64,000 bases of DNA from Pseudomonas sp. Root71 (GCF_001429045.1 NZ_LMHY01000029.1:28402-92401); one strand, 5' to 3'. Numbered from the stretch's first letter, positions 1 to 9,050 are shown. Numbers and translations: made by a program. Notes: generated by a model not told the origin, from the letters alone.

Positions 1-18
1 CTGGCGCCTTTCGAAATA

Positions 19-95
19 TGGGGTGGACGATGGGGATCGAACCCACGACAACGGGAGTCACAATCCCGTGCTCTACCAACTGAGCTACGCCCACC
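19..95 (-). tRNA. tRNA-His (GTG)
   Basis: The complement folds as a standard cloverleaf with anticodon GTG in the loop TTGTGAC, a GTTCGATCC T-arm and an encoded CCA. The extra 5' G (G-1) faces C73 at the discriminator, the identity pair of bacterial tRNA-His. It sits just upstream of a second tRNA read in the same direction. Confidence 0.95.
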
Positions 96-126
96 ATATC
101 GCGTTACTTGTGCCAAAGCTGCCTAA

Positions 127-203
127 TGGCGCACCCGGCAGGACTCGAACCTGCGACCATCCGCTTAGAAGGCGGATGCTCTATCCAGCTGAGCTACGGG
201 CGC
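127..203 (-). tRNA. tRNA-Arg (TCT)
   Basis: The complement gives a cloverleaf with acceptor GCGCCCG/CGGGTGC, anticodon TCT in the loop CTTCTAA, T-arm GGTTCGAGTCC and an encoded CCA. It is 31 bp from tRNA-His and probably co-transcribed with it. No integrase or attachment-site duplication is visible beside it. Confidence 0.95.
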
Positions 204-477
204 CTTGTTAGCTGTAACCTTGGAGGACTACAAACTAAGTGCTTTCCAGTCTCGCAGAATCGTAATCCCGCTCAACCTTCCTAACCAGTGCTAGGCTGTG
301 CCCGACAAGTGCGACGAATAGTATAGAGCCACCCGAAGGTCGTCAAATCCTTTTTAAAAAAAATTCATTTAATTAAAGGAGTTAGGGGAATTTGCAGACC
401 AAGCGCCTTTGCCCTCACCGCATGACATGCGAGAATGCGTTCTCTTTTTTTCCCCTCTCGATGGTTAATCACGCGCA

Positions 478-1332
478 ATGACTGCACAACTTATCGACGG
501 CAAATCGATCGCCGCCAGCCTGCGCCAGCAGATCGCCCAACGTGTCACCGAGCGTCGCCAGCAAGGCCTGCGCACGCCCGGCCTTGCGGTGATCCTGGTC
601 GGCAGCGATCCTGCCTCTCAGGTTTATGTCTCGCACAAGCGTAAAGACTGTGAAGAGGTCGGCTTTCTATCCCAAGCCTATGACCTGCCTTCGGAAACCA
701 CTGAAGAAGCGCTGACCGAGCTGATCGATCGCCTGAACGACGATCCTGCAATCGACGGCGTCCTGCTTCAGCTTCCGCTTCCCGAGCACCTGGACGCCTC
801 CAGGCTGCTGGAACGCATTCGTCCGGATAAAGACGTCGACGGTTTCCATCCTTATAACGTCGGCCGCCTGGCCCAGCGAATCCCGCTGCTGCGCCCATGC
901 ACCCCCAAAGGCATCATGACCCTGCTGGAAAGCACTGGTGTCGACCTTTACGGGATGGATGCCGTTGTCGTCGGCGCATCCAATATCGTTGGCCGCCCAA
1001 TGGCCATGGAATTGCTGCTGGCCGGTTGCACCGTGACGGTCACCCACCGCTTTACCAAGGACCTGGCCGGCCATGTCGGCCGTGCGGACCTGGTCGTCGT
1101 CGCTGCCGGCAAGCCGGGCCTGGTCAAGGGCGAATGGATCAAGGAAGGCGCGATCGTGATCGATGTCGGCATCAACCGCCAGGACGATGGCAAGCTGGTC
1201 GGTGACGTGATCTACGAAACCGCCCTGCCCCGCGCCGGCTGGATCACTCCGGTACCGGGCGGTGTCGGCCCGATGACCCGAGCCTGCCTGCTGGAAAACA
1301 CCCTGTACGCTGCTGAAACCCTGCACAGCTGA
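478..1332 (+). CDS. folD: Bifunctional methylenetetrahydrofolate dehydrogenase / cyclohydrolase FolD
   Basis: A 284-residue protein of normal FolD length. It interconverts 5,10-methylene-THF and 10-formyl-THF in the cytosol, using NADP. The N-terminal part has the Y-V-x-x-K catalytic signature (VYVSHKRKDCEEVG, near residue 50). The middle has the family signatures GVLLQLPLP and KDVDGFHP, and the Rossmann half has VVVGASNIVGRPMA. It ends with PVPGGVGPMTRACLLENT. Divergence from a tRNA pair is typical of Pseudomonas folD. A strong terminator follows, so it is probably monocistronic. Confidence 0.97.
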   Translation: MTAQLIDGKSIAASLRQQIAQRVTERRQQGLRTPGLAVILVGSDPASQVYVSHKRKDCEEVGFLSQAYDLPSETTEEALTELIDRLNDDPAIDGVLLQLPLPEHLDASRLLERIRPDKDVDGFHPYNVGRLAQRIPLLRPCTPKGIMTLLESTGVDLYGMDAVVVGASNIVGRPMAMELLLAGCTVTVTHRFTKDLAGHVGRADLVVVAAGKPGLVKGEWIKEGAIVIDVGINRQDDGKLVGDVIYETALPRAGWITPVPGGVGPMTRACLLENTLYAAETLHS

Positions 1333-1364
1333 GTTTCAACGCGCACGCGTTCAGCGTGACAAGG

Positions 1365-1390
1365 AACCCCGCCCTGGCGGGGTTTTTTTT
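1365..1390 (+). terminator. Rho-independent terminator after folD
   Basis: A GC-rich stem, AACCCCGCC/GGCGGGGTT with a short loop, is followed by a run of eight T. It starts about 30 bp after the folD stop codon. Confidence 0.9.
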
Positions 1391-1567
1391 GCCCGCGAAA
1401 AACACCGACCGCCTGCCGGAAAATGACTTTCTTTTCATGTTTCTCAGGACTTTCACCTGTTACTTGATCAACCATCGACAGTTATTCAGCCATACTCCAG
1501 AATGTCGCGCTTTTTACGAAATAGCCCGTTACAAAACGGCTTATCAACACCTTACGAGTCTGCCAGC

Positions 1568-2506
1568 GTGAAAATCCGTCTTTCCATCCTGAGCCTATTT
1601 TTTGCAGTTACAGGGACTTTCATCACGCCAATCGCCAGCGCTGGCGAAACCACGGCAGCGCCTCGAGACACCTCGCAACTCAAGCTCGCCTCCGGCAGCT
1701 CTTTACTGCTGGATATGCAGACCAACAAAGTCATCTATGCCAGCAATCCGGACGTCGTCGTTCCCATCGCGTCCGTCAGCAAATTGATGACCGGCCTGGT
1801 CGTGGTTGAAGCCCGGCAAAACATGGATGAATACATCAACATCAACATCAGCGACACACCGGAAATGAAAGGTGTGTACTCCCGGGTCAAGCTCAAGAGC
1901 GAACTGCCGCGCCGGGAAATGCTGCTGATTGCCCTGATGTCATCTGAAAACCGGGCCGCGGCAAGCCTGGCCCACCACTATCCGGGTGGCTATGCCGCGT
2001 TCATTGCTGCAATGAACGCCAAGGCCCGGGCCTTGGGCATGACCAATACCCATTTCGTCGAACCGACAGGGCTCTCGCCGCGCAACGTTTCGACAGCTCG
2101 CGATTTGAGCAAACTGTTGATCGCCGCGCACAAGTACCCGCTGCTGACCGAACTGAGCACAACCAAGGAAAAGACCGTTTCGTTTCGCAAACCGAACTAC
2201 AGCCTGGGTTTCCGCAACACCGACCATTTGGTGCGCAAGCAGGACTGGGACATCCAGCTGACAAAAACCGGTTTCACCAACGAAGCAGGTCACTGCCTGG
2301 TGCTGGTGACCCGAATGGGTAACCGTCCGGTGGCCTTGGTGATCCTTGACGCCTATGGCAAGTACACCCATTTTGCCGATGCCACGCGCATGCGTAATTG
2401 GGTAGAGAGCGGAAAAAGTGCTGACGTGCCTTCCGTCGCCTTGCAGTACAAGGCAGACAAGAACCTCAAGCAGCGCCAGAGCGGCGTGGTTGAAGCGTCG
2501 AAGTAA
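1568..2506 (+). CDS. pbpG: D-alanyl-D-alanine endopeptidase (PBP7-type, peptidase S11)
   Basis: A periplasmic peptidoglycan DD-endopeptidase of about 312 residues that trims cross-links. A Sec signal peptide starts at the GTG codon (MKIRLSILSLFF then an Ala-rich cleavage region). The three penicillin-binding motifs are present in order: S-x-x-K as SVSK in PIASVSKLM, S-x-N as SSEN, and K-T-G in LTKTGFTNEAG. An in-frame ATG at 1502 would add 22 residues before the signal peptide. I prefer GTG 1568 because it places the signal peptide at the N-terminus. A terminator follows directly. Confidence 0.9.
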   Translation: MKIRLSILSLFFAVTGTFITPIASAGETTAAPRDTSQLKLASGSSLLLDMQTNKVIYASNPDVVVPIASVSKLMTGLVVVEARQNMDEYININISDTPEMKGVYSRVKLKSELPRREMLLIALMSSENRAAASLAHHYPGGYAAFIAAMNAKARALGMTNTHFVEPTGLSPRNVSTARDLSKLLIAAHKYPLLTELSTTKEKTVSFRKPNYSLGFRNTDHLVRKQDWDIQLTKTGFTNEAGHCLVLVTRMGNRPVALVILDAYGKYTHFADATRMRNWVESGKSADVPSVALQYKADKNLKQRQSGVVEASK

Positions 2507-2523
2507 CCAAGCGGCAGCGCACG

Positions 2524-2552
2524 AAAAGCCCCGATCATTCGGGGCTTTTTTT
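2524..2552 (+). terminator. Rho-independent terminator after pbpG
   Basis: The stem AAAAGCCCCGA/TCGGGGCTTTTTTT lies 18 bp after the pbpG stop. The A/T flanks on both sides could also serve the convergent small gene at 2563. Confidence 0.88.
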
Positions 2553-2562
2553 CGCCGGATCT

Positions 2563-2778
2563 TCAGTCGTTGGGCAGCGGCATCTGGTCGTCATCCGGGA
2601 TGCCGTCACCAGTACTTGGATCTCTCCAACCCTTCGGCTTTTCAGTGGGCACCACCGTTGGCCGCGCCAGGGGATCGCGCAACGGGCTGTCGGGATCCAT
2701 CACCGGATCGGTGCTTTGCTCGGGGGTTGTAGGGACAGTTTCCGGACGTTTGTCGTCGAAACTGGAATCGGTAGACAT
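2563..2778 (-). CDS. Small acidic, proline-rich protein of unknown function
   Basis: A 71-residue hydrophilic protein, rich in Pro, Asp, Ser and Thr, with no signal peptide or membrane segment. It carries DP repeats (STDPVMDPDSPLRDPLARP) and ends in PLPND. A GGAGGTG Shine-Dalgarno sequence fits the ATG at 2778; an upstream in-frame ATG at 2790 lies before that RBS and is unlikely. It is 17 bp downstream of a compositionally similar gene on the same strand and probably shares its mRNA. It looks intrinsically disordered. Function unknown. Confidence 0.75.
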   Translation of the reverse strand: MSTDSSFDDKRPETVPTTPEQSTDPVMDPDSPLRDPLARPTVVPTEKPKGWRDPSTGDGIPDDDQMPLPND

Positions 2779-2795
2779 ACGCACCTCCATTGGAC

Positions 2796-3002
2796 CTAAG
2801 GCTTCAGGTCACCCAGTGGATCATAGGGCTTGGCCGGAGCCTTGGGGTTGTCACCCGGCTTCACGTCCCTCGGTGCCTTGGCAGGCCCGATCGGGTCGAC
2901 CTGAGGATCGGCAAGGTCCGGGGAGTCGGGATCGAAACCCAGCTCATCACCAGACGAATGTTCAGACGAGTGCGGACCGACGGGCGTTTTGGAATGAGCC
3001 AT
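2796..3002 (-). CDS. Small proline/aspartate-rich hypothetical protein
   Basis: A 68-residue protein with many DP/PD and AP dipeptides (GFDPDSPDLADPQVDP, then PAKPYDPLGDLKP). There is no hydrophobic segment. An AGGAGGT-type RBS lies just before the ATG. With the following gene it forms a two-gene unit of low-complexity proteins that I believe is Pseudomonas-restricted. Likely disordered; function unknown. Confidence 0.78.
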   Translation of the reverse strand: MAHSKTPVGPHSSEHSSGDELGFDPDSPDLADPQVDPIGPAKAPRDVKPGDNPKAPAKPYDPLGDLKP

Positions 3003-3096
3003 GGGTACCTCCTGATATGGACCCGAAGCAATGTTCCGGGCCCTTAAGATCAGAGGCTGACCATGGGCAATGGTGCCCGGCGGGTGACCAACGGAC

Positions 3097-3771
3097 TTAC
3101 TGGCTGGCCAAGGCTTTTTTCGCCCTGGCGGCGGCCTGTTCCTGACCGGCCTGGGCCAGATCGTTGGCGGCCTTGAGCCAACGCTGCTGATCGACCTGGG
3201 CCGGGATTTGGCTCGGATTCTGGATCAGCACCGCCCAACCACCGGCATCCTTGAACGCCGACTCGAAGGAACTGAAGCTCATCAGTTCGCGGCGGTTCAT
3301 CCCGGCCCGCACCAGGACCGTCTGCTTCTGGCGGTTGTAGCCGGCCAGAATGGCGTAACGCGGTTCGGCCCACATGGCCGAGCCTTCGGTAAAGCGCACC
3401 ATCACTGGATAACCGGCGGCAACTTGGGTCAACAGGGCGGCAAGGTTGCTATCGAGGGGGTAAACGACCATCCCGTACTCGCGGGCCAGGTTCTGCATGT
3501 TCTGTTGTAACTGGGCTTCGCCTCCCGGCAAATGCAGGGGTTTGTCGAGCAGTCCCGGGGTAATCACGATGCCCTGCTGGGACAGCATGCTGGCCAGCAC
3601 CTGCGGCCCGCTTTGATACGCATCGCCCCGGTAGAACCGGCCGCTGAGTTCGACTCGTTCCGGCAGGCGCTTGATCTCGGGCGCAACGCTCCCGGCACAG
3701 CCCGCCAGGCTTGCCACGCAACCGGCGATCAGCATGGTCGACAAAATTCGAGAAAATACCCGCACCATCAT
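3097..3771 (-). CDS. Lipoprotein with C39-peptidase-like fold
   Basis: About 224 residues. The N-terminus is a lipoprotein signal (VFSRILSTMLIAGCVASLAGCAGS, lipobox LAGC). The mature part reads as a papain-like C39 peptidase-like domain: FYRGDAYQSGPQVLASMLSQ replaces the usual Q-C-G-P active-site segment, so the catalytic Cys appears absent. It continues with GYPVMVRF and RYAILAGYN. The C-terminus is Ala/Gln-rich and probably helical. Probably an inactive C39-like, membrane-anchored protein. Two adjacent ATGs (3771, 3768) are possible starts; the longer frame lacks a signal at its end. Confidence 0.75.
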   Translation of the reverse strand: MMVRVFSRILSTMLIAGCVASLAGCAGSVAPEIKRLPERVELSGRFYRGDAYQSGPQVLASMLSQQGIVITPGLLDKPLHLPGGEAQLQQNMQNLAREYGMVVYPLDSNLAALLTQVAAGYPVMVRFTEGSAMWAEPRYAILAGYNRQKQTVLVRAGMNRRELMSFSSFESAFKDAGGWAVLIQNPSQIPAQVDQQRWLKAANDLAQAGQEQAAARAKKALASQ

Positions 3772-4010
3772 CTCTCTCTTGTTCAGGTTCAGACGCCAGG
3801 CAATCCCATTCCCGGCTTGGGCGTCGATCATAGGTCGCCGCGCCGCTACGGTATAGCTCTAAACGGTAGCGGAGTGCATTCGATAGAGCGAACTGGTTGG
3901 GGACAGACGACTTTCGGTCAATAGCCTGAAATGCAGCAACGGCTAGACTGTTCACTGAAGAGACGACAGCGAAGCGTGAGTGCCCATAGAAGGGCAAAGA
4001 GGAGGCACAG

Positions 4011-4178
4011 ATGAGCCTGACCATGATCATTGTAATGTTGGTTTGCGGCTGGCTGGCGGTAGCTGCCGCCATGCTGTGGGGCGTGCTGCGCATCACTCGC
4101 CGCCACCATTATCCTGTCCAGCCGGCTCCTGCGCCGGAAGCGGACAAGACGCCGAACCAACACGCCAACGCTCACTGA
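4011..4178 (+). CDS. Small single-pass membrane protein
   Basis: A 55-codon ORF preceded by a strong RBS (AAGAGGAGG, 5 bp before ATG). It encodes an N-terminal hydrophobic helix (MSLTMIIVMLVCGWLAVAAA) followed by a basic stop-transfer patch (RITRRHH) and a polar, Pro/Ala-rich tail. A strong hairpin follows. The RBS, membrane topology and terminator support a real gene. Function unknown. Confidence 0.7.
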   Translation: MSLTMIIVMLVCGWLAVAAAMLWGVLRITRRHHYPVQPAPAPEADKTPNQHANAH

Positions 4179-4208
4179 CCACACCACACCTTTACCCGAG
4201 ACCAACAA

Positions 4209-4247
4209 AAACGGCCGCCTGCACTCCTTCGAGTTCAGGCGGCCGTT
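4209..4247. terminator. Bidirectional terminator between the small membrane protein gene and terC
   Basis: A long stem, ACGGCCGCCTG/CAGGCGGCCGT, lies between two convergent genes (4178 and 4262), with A-rich sequence on the left and T-rich on the right. Confidence 0.8.
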
Positions 4248-4261
4248 TCGTTCAGCGTGGG

Positions 4262-5011
4262 TCAGGCCTCGGTGGCTGCCCGCTTCTCCCTGGACCGACG
4301 GGACATCATGTTCAACACCTCGATCGCAGCCGAGAATGCCATGGCCGCATAGACGTAGCCTTTCGGTACATGGGCACCGAAGCCTTCGGCGATCAGTGTC
4401 ATGCCGATCATGATCAGGAAGCCCAGGGCCAGCATCACCACCGTCGGGTTGTCGTTGATGAACTTGGCCAGCGGATCAGCCGCCAGCAACATCACCAGTA
4501 CCGACACCACCACCGCGATGACCATGATCGGCAAATGCTCGGTCATGCCGACAGCGGTAATGATGCTGTCGATGGAGAACACCATGTCCAGCATCAGGAT
4601 CTGACCGATCGCGGCAGCAAAGCCCAGGGTCACGGTCGAGGTCGCCGATTTCGGATCTTCCGGTGCCGGGTCCATGCTGTGATGGATCTCGGTGGTCGCC
4701 TTCCACAACAGGAACAGGCCACCGGCAATCAGGATCATGTCTTTCCAGGAGAACGCGTGGCCGAGAATCTCGATCACCGGATTGGTCAACTGGACGATGA
4801 ACGCAATGGTGCTCAGCAAGCCCAGGCGCAGGATCAACGCCATGCCGATACCGATGCGTCGTGCCCGCTGGCGATTGTGCAAGGGCAGCTTGTTGGTCAG
4901 GATCGAGATGAAGATCAGGTTATCGATGCCGAGCACGATCTCCATCACAATCAGGGTGGCAAGGGCGACCCAGGCGGTGGGGCTGGCGGCAAGTTGTAAA
5001 AGGTAGTCCAT
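4262..5011 (-). CDS. TerC-family integral membrane protein
   Basis: A 249-residue protein with about seven hydrophobic segments. TerC-family acidic motifs lie in membrane helices: IVMEIVLGIDNLIFISILTN near residues 22-41, and the internal repeat MLDMVFSIDSIITAVGM. These conserved E/D residues are thought to bind divalent metal; homologues include TerC/Alx-type Mn-related transporters. The tail RRSREKRAATEA is basic. Specific substrate not deducible. Confidence 0.9.
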   Translation of the reverse strand: MDYLLQLAASPTAWVALATLIVMEIVLGIDNLIFISILTNKLPLHNRQRARRIGIGMALILRLGLLSTIAFIVQLTNPVIEILGHAFSWKDMILIAGGLFLLWKATTEIHHSMDPAPEDPKSATSTVTLGFAAAIGQILMLDMVFSIDSIITAVGMTEHLPIMVIAVVVSVLVMLLAADPLAKFINDNPTVVMLALGFLIMIGMTLIAEGFGAHVPKGYVYAAMAFSAAIEVLNMMSRRSREKRAATEA

Positions 5012-5040
5012 GGGTCAGTCCTGACTCGTTGTAATACGGT

Positions 5041-5283
5041 TTAGATTTCCTGGGAGGAAGATTCGGTTTTTTCCGATTCTTTTTCCGATGATTCTTTTTT
5101 GCTGATCAACCCGCTGGTGGCGTCACTGAGCGCCTGTTCGGCGGCCTTGTGGGTATCGTCAATCGCCTGTTTGGCGCTTTCGGCAGCCTTGCCCATCAAT
5201 TGTTGCGCGCTTTTCTCGGCCTGGTCGCAACCGGCCAGTACCAGTAAAGACGTAATCAGCAGTGCCGTAGCTTTAAGCTTCAT
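5041..5283 (-). CDS. Small outer-membrane-type lipoprotein
   Basis: An 80-residue lipoprotein: signal MKLKATALLITSLLVLAGC with lipobox LAGC, then an Ala/Lys/Glu-rich helical stretch (SAQQLMGKAAESAKQAIDD) and a Ser/Glu/Lys-rich C-terminus. It begins 30 bp downstream of terC in the same direction. Probably a coiled, periplasmic lipoprotein of unknown role. Confidence 0.8.
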   Translation of the reverse strand: MKLKATALLITSLLVLAGCDQAEKSAQQLMGKAAESAKQAIDDTHKAAEQALSDATSGLISKKESSEKESEKTESSSQEI

Positions 5284-5418
5284 GATGCTTTCCTCGATAG
5301 AACAAACGGGACCTAAACGATGGCCCGTTGATAGCGATGCATTCTAGGGAAGCAAACACTTCAGGAAAATTCGTATTTTTAGCGGTTATACTTCGATTTT
5401 TACGAAGTGTTGGACGCC

Positions 5419-6318
5419 ATGCTCAACTATCGGCAATTGCATTACTTCTGGGTGGTGGCCAAGACCGGCAGCATCGTGCGCGCCTGTGAGCAGCTCAATC
5501 TCACGCCACAAACCATCAGCGGGCAGATTTCATTGCTGGAACAGACCTTTGGCATCGAGTTGTTCCGGCGCGTCGGACGGCAACTGGAACTCACCGAGGC
5601 CGGCCGCCAGGCCCTGCCCTACGCCGAACAAATGTTCCAGCTCGGTGGCGAACTGGAACTGATGCTGCGGGCACAACCCAATGAACAGCAGATCCTGTTT
5701 CGTGTCGGTGTGGCCGACGTGGTGCCCAAGTCCATCGTCTATCGCCTGATTGCACCGACCATGGAACTGAGCGAACCGCTGCGCATCACTTGTCGCGAAG
5801 ACAAGCTTGAGCGTTTGCTGGCTGACCTGGCGATCCAGCGCCTGGACCTGGTGATCTCCGACAGCCCGATGCCGTCGCACCTGGACATCAAGGGCTACAG
5901 TCAGAAACTCGGTGAGTGCGGGATCAGCTTCTTCGCCACCCCTGAACTGGCGGCGCGTTATGGACACGACTTTCCGCGCAATCTGCACGGTGCGCCGCTG
6001 CTGATTCCCGGGCCGGAAACCGTGGTGCGCAGCCGCTTGCAACGCTGGTTCGCCGAGCAGCAGATCCAGCCGCAGATTGTCGGTGAGTTCGACGACAGTG
6101 CCCTGATGCAGGCCTTCGGCCAATCCGGCAGCGGGATATTCATCGGCCCGAGCGTGATTGCCGATGAAGTGCAACGCCAATACGGCGTGGAGGTGATTGG
6201 CCAGACCGACGCGGTGAGCGAGTCGTTCTATGCCATCTCAGTGGAACGCAAGGTCAAGCACCCCGGCATTGTCGCCATTACCGAAGGTGCCCGACGCGAG
6301 CTGTTTACAGCGCTGTGA
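5419..6318 (+). CDS. nhaR: LysR-family transcriptional activator NhaR
   Basis: A 299-residue LysR-type regulator. The N-terminal winged helix (residues 1-60) begins MLNYRQLHYFWVVAKTGSI and contains LTPQTISGQISLLEQ, characteristic of the NhaR branch, which responds to Na+ in E. coli. The rest is the periplasmic-binding-protein-like effector domain. An upstream GTG at 5407 is possible, but ATG 5419 matches the family N-terminus. No nhaA is adjacent. Its 3' end overlaps the convergent MFS gene by 14 bp. Confidence 0.88.
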   Translation: MLNYRQLHYFWVVAKTGSIVRACEQLNLTPQTISGQISLLEQTFGIELFRRVGRQLELTEAGRQALPYAEQMFQLGGELELMLRAQPNEQQILFRVGVADVVPKSIVYRLIAPTMELSEPLRITCREDKLERLLADLAIQRLDLVISDSPMPSHLDIKGYSQKLGECGISFFATPELAARYGHDFPRNLHGAPLLIPGPETVVRSRLQRWFAEQQIQPQIVGEFDDSALMQAFGQSGSGIFIGPSVIADEVQRQYGVEVIGQTDAVSESFYAISVERKVKHPGIVAITEGARRELFTAL

Positions 6319-7465
6319 CCTCTTCGCGGGGCTTGAAGGTCATCAGGGCGATGGCCAGCAGGATCGACGCCAGAATGAAAGCGGCGGCGGCGAAGCCAAG
6401 GCCTTGCAGACCGACGCTGTCGATCACCCGACCACCGATCATCGCCCCCAGACCGATACCGAGGTTGGCCCCGGCGATGTTCAGCGACGCGGCGAAAGCC
6501 GGCGCTTCGGGAGCCGCTTTCATCAGGCGCACATGGCTGACCAGGAACAACGCCGCCTGGGTCACGCCCCAGATGCCCATCGCCGCCGCCAGGCCGAGGG
6601 GCGAATGGATGTTCGGCACCAGCGCCACCAGGCCGGCGATCATGAACGCACAGAACATCATCGACGCCATCAACGGGTGACGATCCACCGCACGGCCACC
6701 CAGGGAGTTGCCGATCAGCCCGACCGCGCCGAAGCCCATCAGGCACCAGCCGACCACGGTGCCGTTGAAGCCTGCCAGGCGCTCAAGAATGTCCGCCAGA
6801 TAGGTGTACGCGGTGAACATGCCGCTGAACACAATCACAGACAGCAGCACGTGACCGAGCATCAGCGGGCTGCGCAGGATCTTGAACTGCGAGCGAAAAC
6901 TCACCTGATGCTGGTGCAGGTTGGTCCTGGGCAGATAGATAAACAGCAGCAACGCCTTGGCAAAGGCGATGACCGCCAGAATCGCGAAGGCACTGCGCCA
7001 GCCGAACGCATCGGAAATCAGCGTGCCCACGGGAATGCCGAACACCGTGGCGCAAACGATGCCGAAACCGATCTTGGCAATGGCGCGCCCGGCGTAATCC
7101 GGCCCGACGATATCCACCGCCGTTTCGCTGGCCAAGGCCCAGAACACCGGCAGCCCCAGTGCCGGGATCAAACGGGCAAACGCCATCACCCAGATATTCG
7201 GCGCCAGCGCTGCGAGCGTGTTGGCCAAGCCAAACATGATCAGCACCGAGATGAACAGCTTGCGCCGCTCGAAGCGGGCGAAATACGCCGTCAGGAACGG
7301 CCCGAACGCGGCCACGGTGAAAGCGAACAGGGTCACCAGTAAACCGGCCTGGGGGATGCTGACCTCCAGGTCCCGGGCGATGGCCGGCAATAGGCCGACG
7401 ATGATGAACTCCGTGGTCAGCACCGTGAAGCCGGCGGCGGACAACAGAAGAATGGGCAACAGCAT
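6305..7465 (-). CDS. MFS transporter (DHA1 / AraJ-like efflux permease)
   Basis: A 386-residue, 12-helix major facilitator. The N-terminus MLLPILLLSAAGFTVLTTEF and the first-repeat signature YFARFERRKLFISVLIMFGL fit DHA1 drug or sugar efflux permeases. A GGAG RBS precedes ATG 7465; the frame is open further upstream but lacks a credible start there. Substrate unknown. Confidence 0.85.
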   Translation of the reverse strand: MLLPILLLSAAGFTVLTTEFIIVGLLPAIARDLEVSIPQAGLLVTLFAFTVAAFGPFLTAYFARFERRKLFISVLIMFGLANTLAALAPNIWVMAFARLIPALGLPVFWALASETAVDIVGPDYAGRAIAKIGFGIVCATVFGIPVGTLISDAFGWRSAFAILAVIAFAKALLLFIYLPRTNLHQHQVSFRSQFKILRSPLMLGHVLLSVIVFSGMFTAYTYLADILERLAGFNGTVVGWCLMGFGAVGLIGNSLGGRAVDRHPLMASMMFCAFMIAGLVALVPNIHSPLGLAAAMGIWGVTQAALFLVSHVRLMKAAPEAPAFAASLNIAGANLGIGLGAMIGGRVIDSVGLQGLGFAAAAFILASILLAIALMTFKPREEVTAL

Positions 7466-7660
7466 GCAAAACTCCAGAAAACGAAAACACCAGCGATAGC
7501 CCGAAGGCCCACTGGCAGACATGAAAATGAGGGTGGCGAATCTTAACAGAGTGTTTTCGGATGCGGTTGCACGAACCTGCAATTCGCGTTGAATGCCATG
7601 GTGGCAGTTCGTCACAGGTCTGAAAGATCGTTCCTGCGCTGTGATAAAGTCCGCGCCCTT

Positions 7661-7690
7661 TGTGGCGAGGGAGCAAGCTCCCTCGCCACA
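7661..7690. repeat. REP-type hairpin upstream of sstT
   Basis: The inverted repeat TGTGGCGAGGGAG-CAAG-CTCCCTCGCCACA is a common Pseudomonas intergenic palindrome. The rest of 7466-7810 shows no gene; it holds the promoters of the divergent MFS and sstT genes. Confidence 0.8.
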
Positions 7691-7810
7691 GGAATCAGCG
7701 CTGGCATTAGCGCCGTGTTCCCCTCTCGGTTTCCCGTCTGCGGCCTGCCCTGCTTGTTGCTGCAACTGCGGTGAAACCTCGCACTTATAAAAAATCAGAG
7801 ATGCCGTTTT

Positions 7811-9043
7811 ATGACTGCTTCATCCCCTTCTCTATTGCAACGCCTTAAACGCTTGAGCCTGGTCACACAGATCGTGATCGGCCTGATCGCCGGTATTGCC
7901 CTGGCACTGATTGCCCCCGACCTGGCCAAGTCCACGGCGTTCATCGGCAAAGTGTTTGTCTCGGCACTGAAAGCCGTCGCGCCAATTCTTGTGTTCGTGC
8001 TGGTCATGGCGTCGATTGCCAACCACAAGCACGGCCAGGAAACCCATATCCGGCCGATTCTGTTCCTGTATCTGCTGGGCACTTTCGCCGCCGCCGTGGT
8101 CGCGGTGGTTGCCAGCATGACGTTCCCTTCGAGCCTGGTGCTGTCGACCCAGGACGTCGCGGTCACTGCGCCAGGCGGGATTGGCGAAGTGCTGCAAAGC
8201 CTGTTGCTTAGCGTGGTCGATAATCCGGTCAGCGCCCTGATGAATGCCAACTTCATTGGTATTCTGGCCTGGGCCATCGGCATGGGCATTGCCATCCGCC
8301 ACGCCGGCGACACCACCCGTGAAGTGCTGGGCGACCTGTCCAACGGCGTGACGGTGATTGTGCGCCTGGTGATCAGCTTCGCCCCGCTGGGCATCTTCGG
8401 CCTGGTGGCCTCGACGCTCGCCACCTCCGGTTTCGGCGCCCTGATCGGCTACGCGCACCTGCTGGCCGTACTGCTGGGCTGCATGCTGTTCGTGGCGCTG
8501 GTGATGAACCCGCTGATCGTATTCTGGAAACTGCGTCGCAACCCGTACCCACTGGTGCTGACCTGCCTGCGCGAAAGCGGCATCACGGCATTCTTCACCC
8601 GTAGCTCGGCGGCGAACATTCCGGTCAACCTGGAGTTGAGCAAGCGCCTGGGCCTGCACGAAGACACCTACTCGGTATCGATCCCGCTGGGCGCGACCAT
8701 CAATATGGCGGGAGCTGCGATCACCATCACCGTGCTGACCCTGGCGGCCGTGCACACCCTCGGCATCGCCGTGGACATTCCCACCGCGATCCTGCTGAGC
8801 GTCGTCGCAGCCATCTGCGCCTGCGGTGCTTCGGGTGTGGCCGGTGGTTCGCTGTTGCTGATTCCACTGGCGTGCAGCCTGTTCGGCATCCCGAGCGAAA
8901 TCGCCATGCAGGTGGTGGCGGTCGGTTTCATCATCGGCGTGTTGCAGGACTCGGCGGAAACCGCGCTGAACTCCTCCACCGATGTGCTGTTCACCGCGGC
9001 GGCTTGCCTGGGTGAAGAGGCAAAAGCAGAACGATTGGCGTAA
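7811..9043 (+). CDS. sstT: Serine/threonine:Na+ symporter SstT
   Basis: A 410-residue dicarboxylate/amino acid:cation symporter of the SstT branch, importing Ser and Thr with sodium. Family features: SLVTQIVIGLIAGIALAL at the N-terminus, VFVLVMASIANHKHGQ, the re-entrant loop region FFTRSSAANIPVNLELSKRL (residues about 262-281), the Na+-site segment GATINMAGAA, and DSAETALNSSTDVLFTAA near the end. It is the last clear housekeeping transporter before the catabolic island. Confidence 0.95.
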   Translation: MTASSPSLLQRLKRLSLVTQIVIGLIAGIALALIAPDLAKSTAFIGKVFVSALKAVAPILVFVLVMASIANHKHGQETHIRPILFLYLLGTFAAAVVAVVASMTFPSSLVLSTQDVAVTAPGGIGEVLQSLLLSVVDNPVSALMNANFIGILAWAIGMGIAIRHAGDTTREVLGDLSNGVTVIVRLVISFAPLGIFGLVASTLATSGFGALIGYAHLLAVLLGCMLFVALVMNPLIVFWKLRRNPYPLVLTCLRESGITAFFTRSSAANIPVNLELSKRLGLHEDTYSVSIPLGATINMAGAAITITVLTLAAVHTLGIAVDIPTAILLSVVAAICACGASGVAGGSLLLIPLACSLFGIPSEIAMQVVAVGFIIGVLQDSAETALNSSTDVLFTAAACLGEEAKAERLA

Positions 9044-9050
9044 AGATCAA

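Noticed and set aside
19..203. Possible integration site of a genomic island at the tRNA pair
   Set aside because: No integrase, no tRNA 3'-end repeat elsewhere in the window, and about 9 kb of core genes separate the tRNAs from the catabolic island.
1502..1567. N-terminal extension of PbpG from ATG 1502
   Set aside because: The extra residues precede the signal peptide and have no RBS; GTG 1568 places the signal at the N-terminus as in the family.
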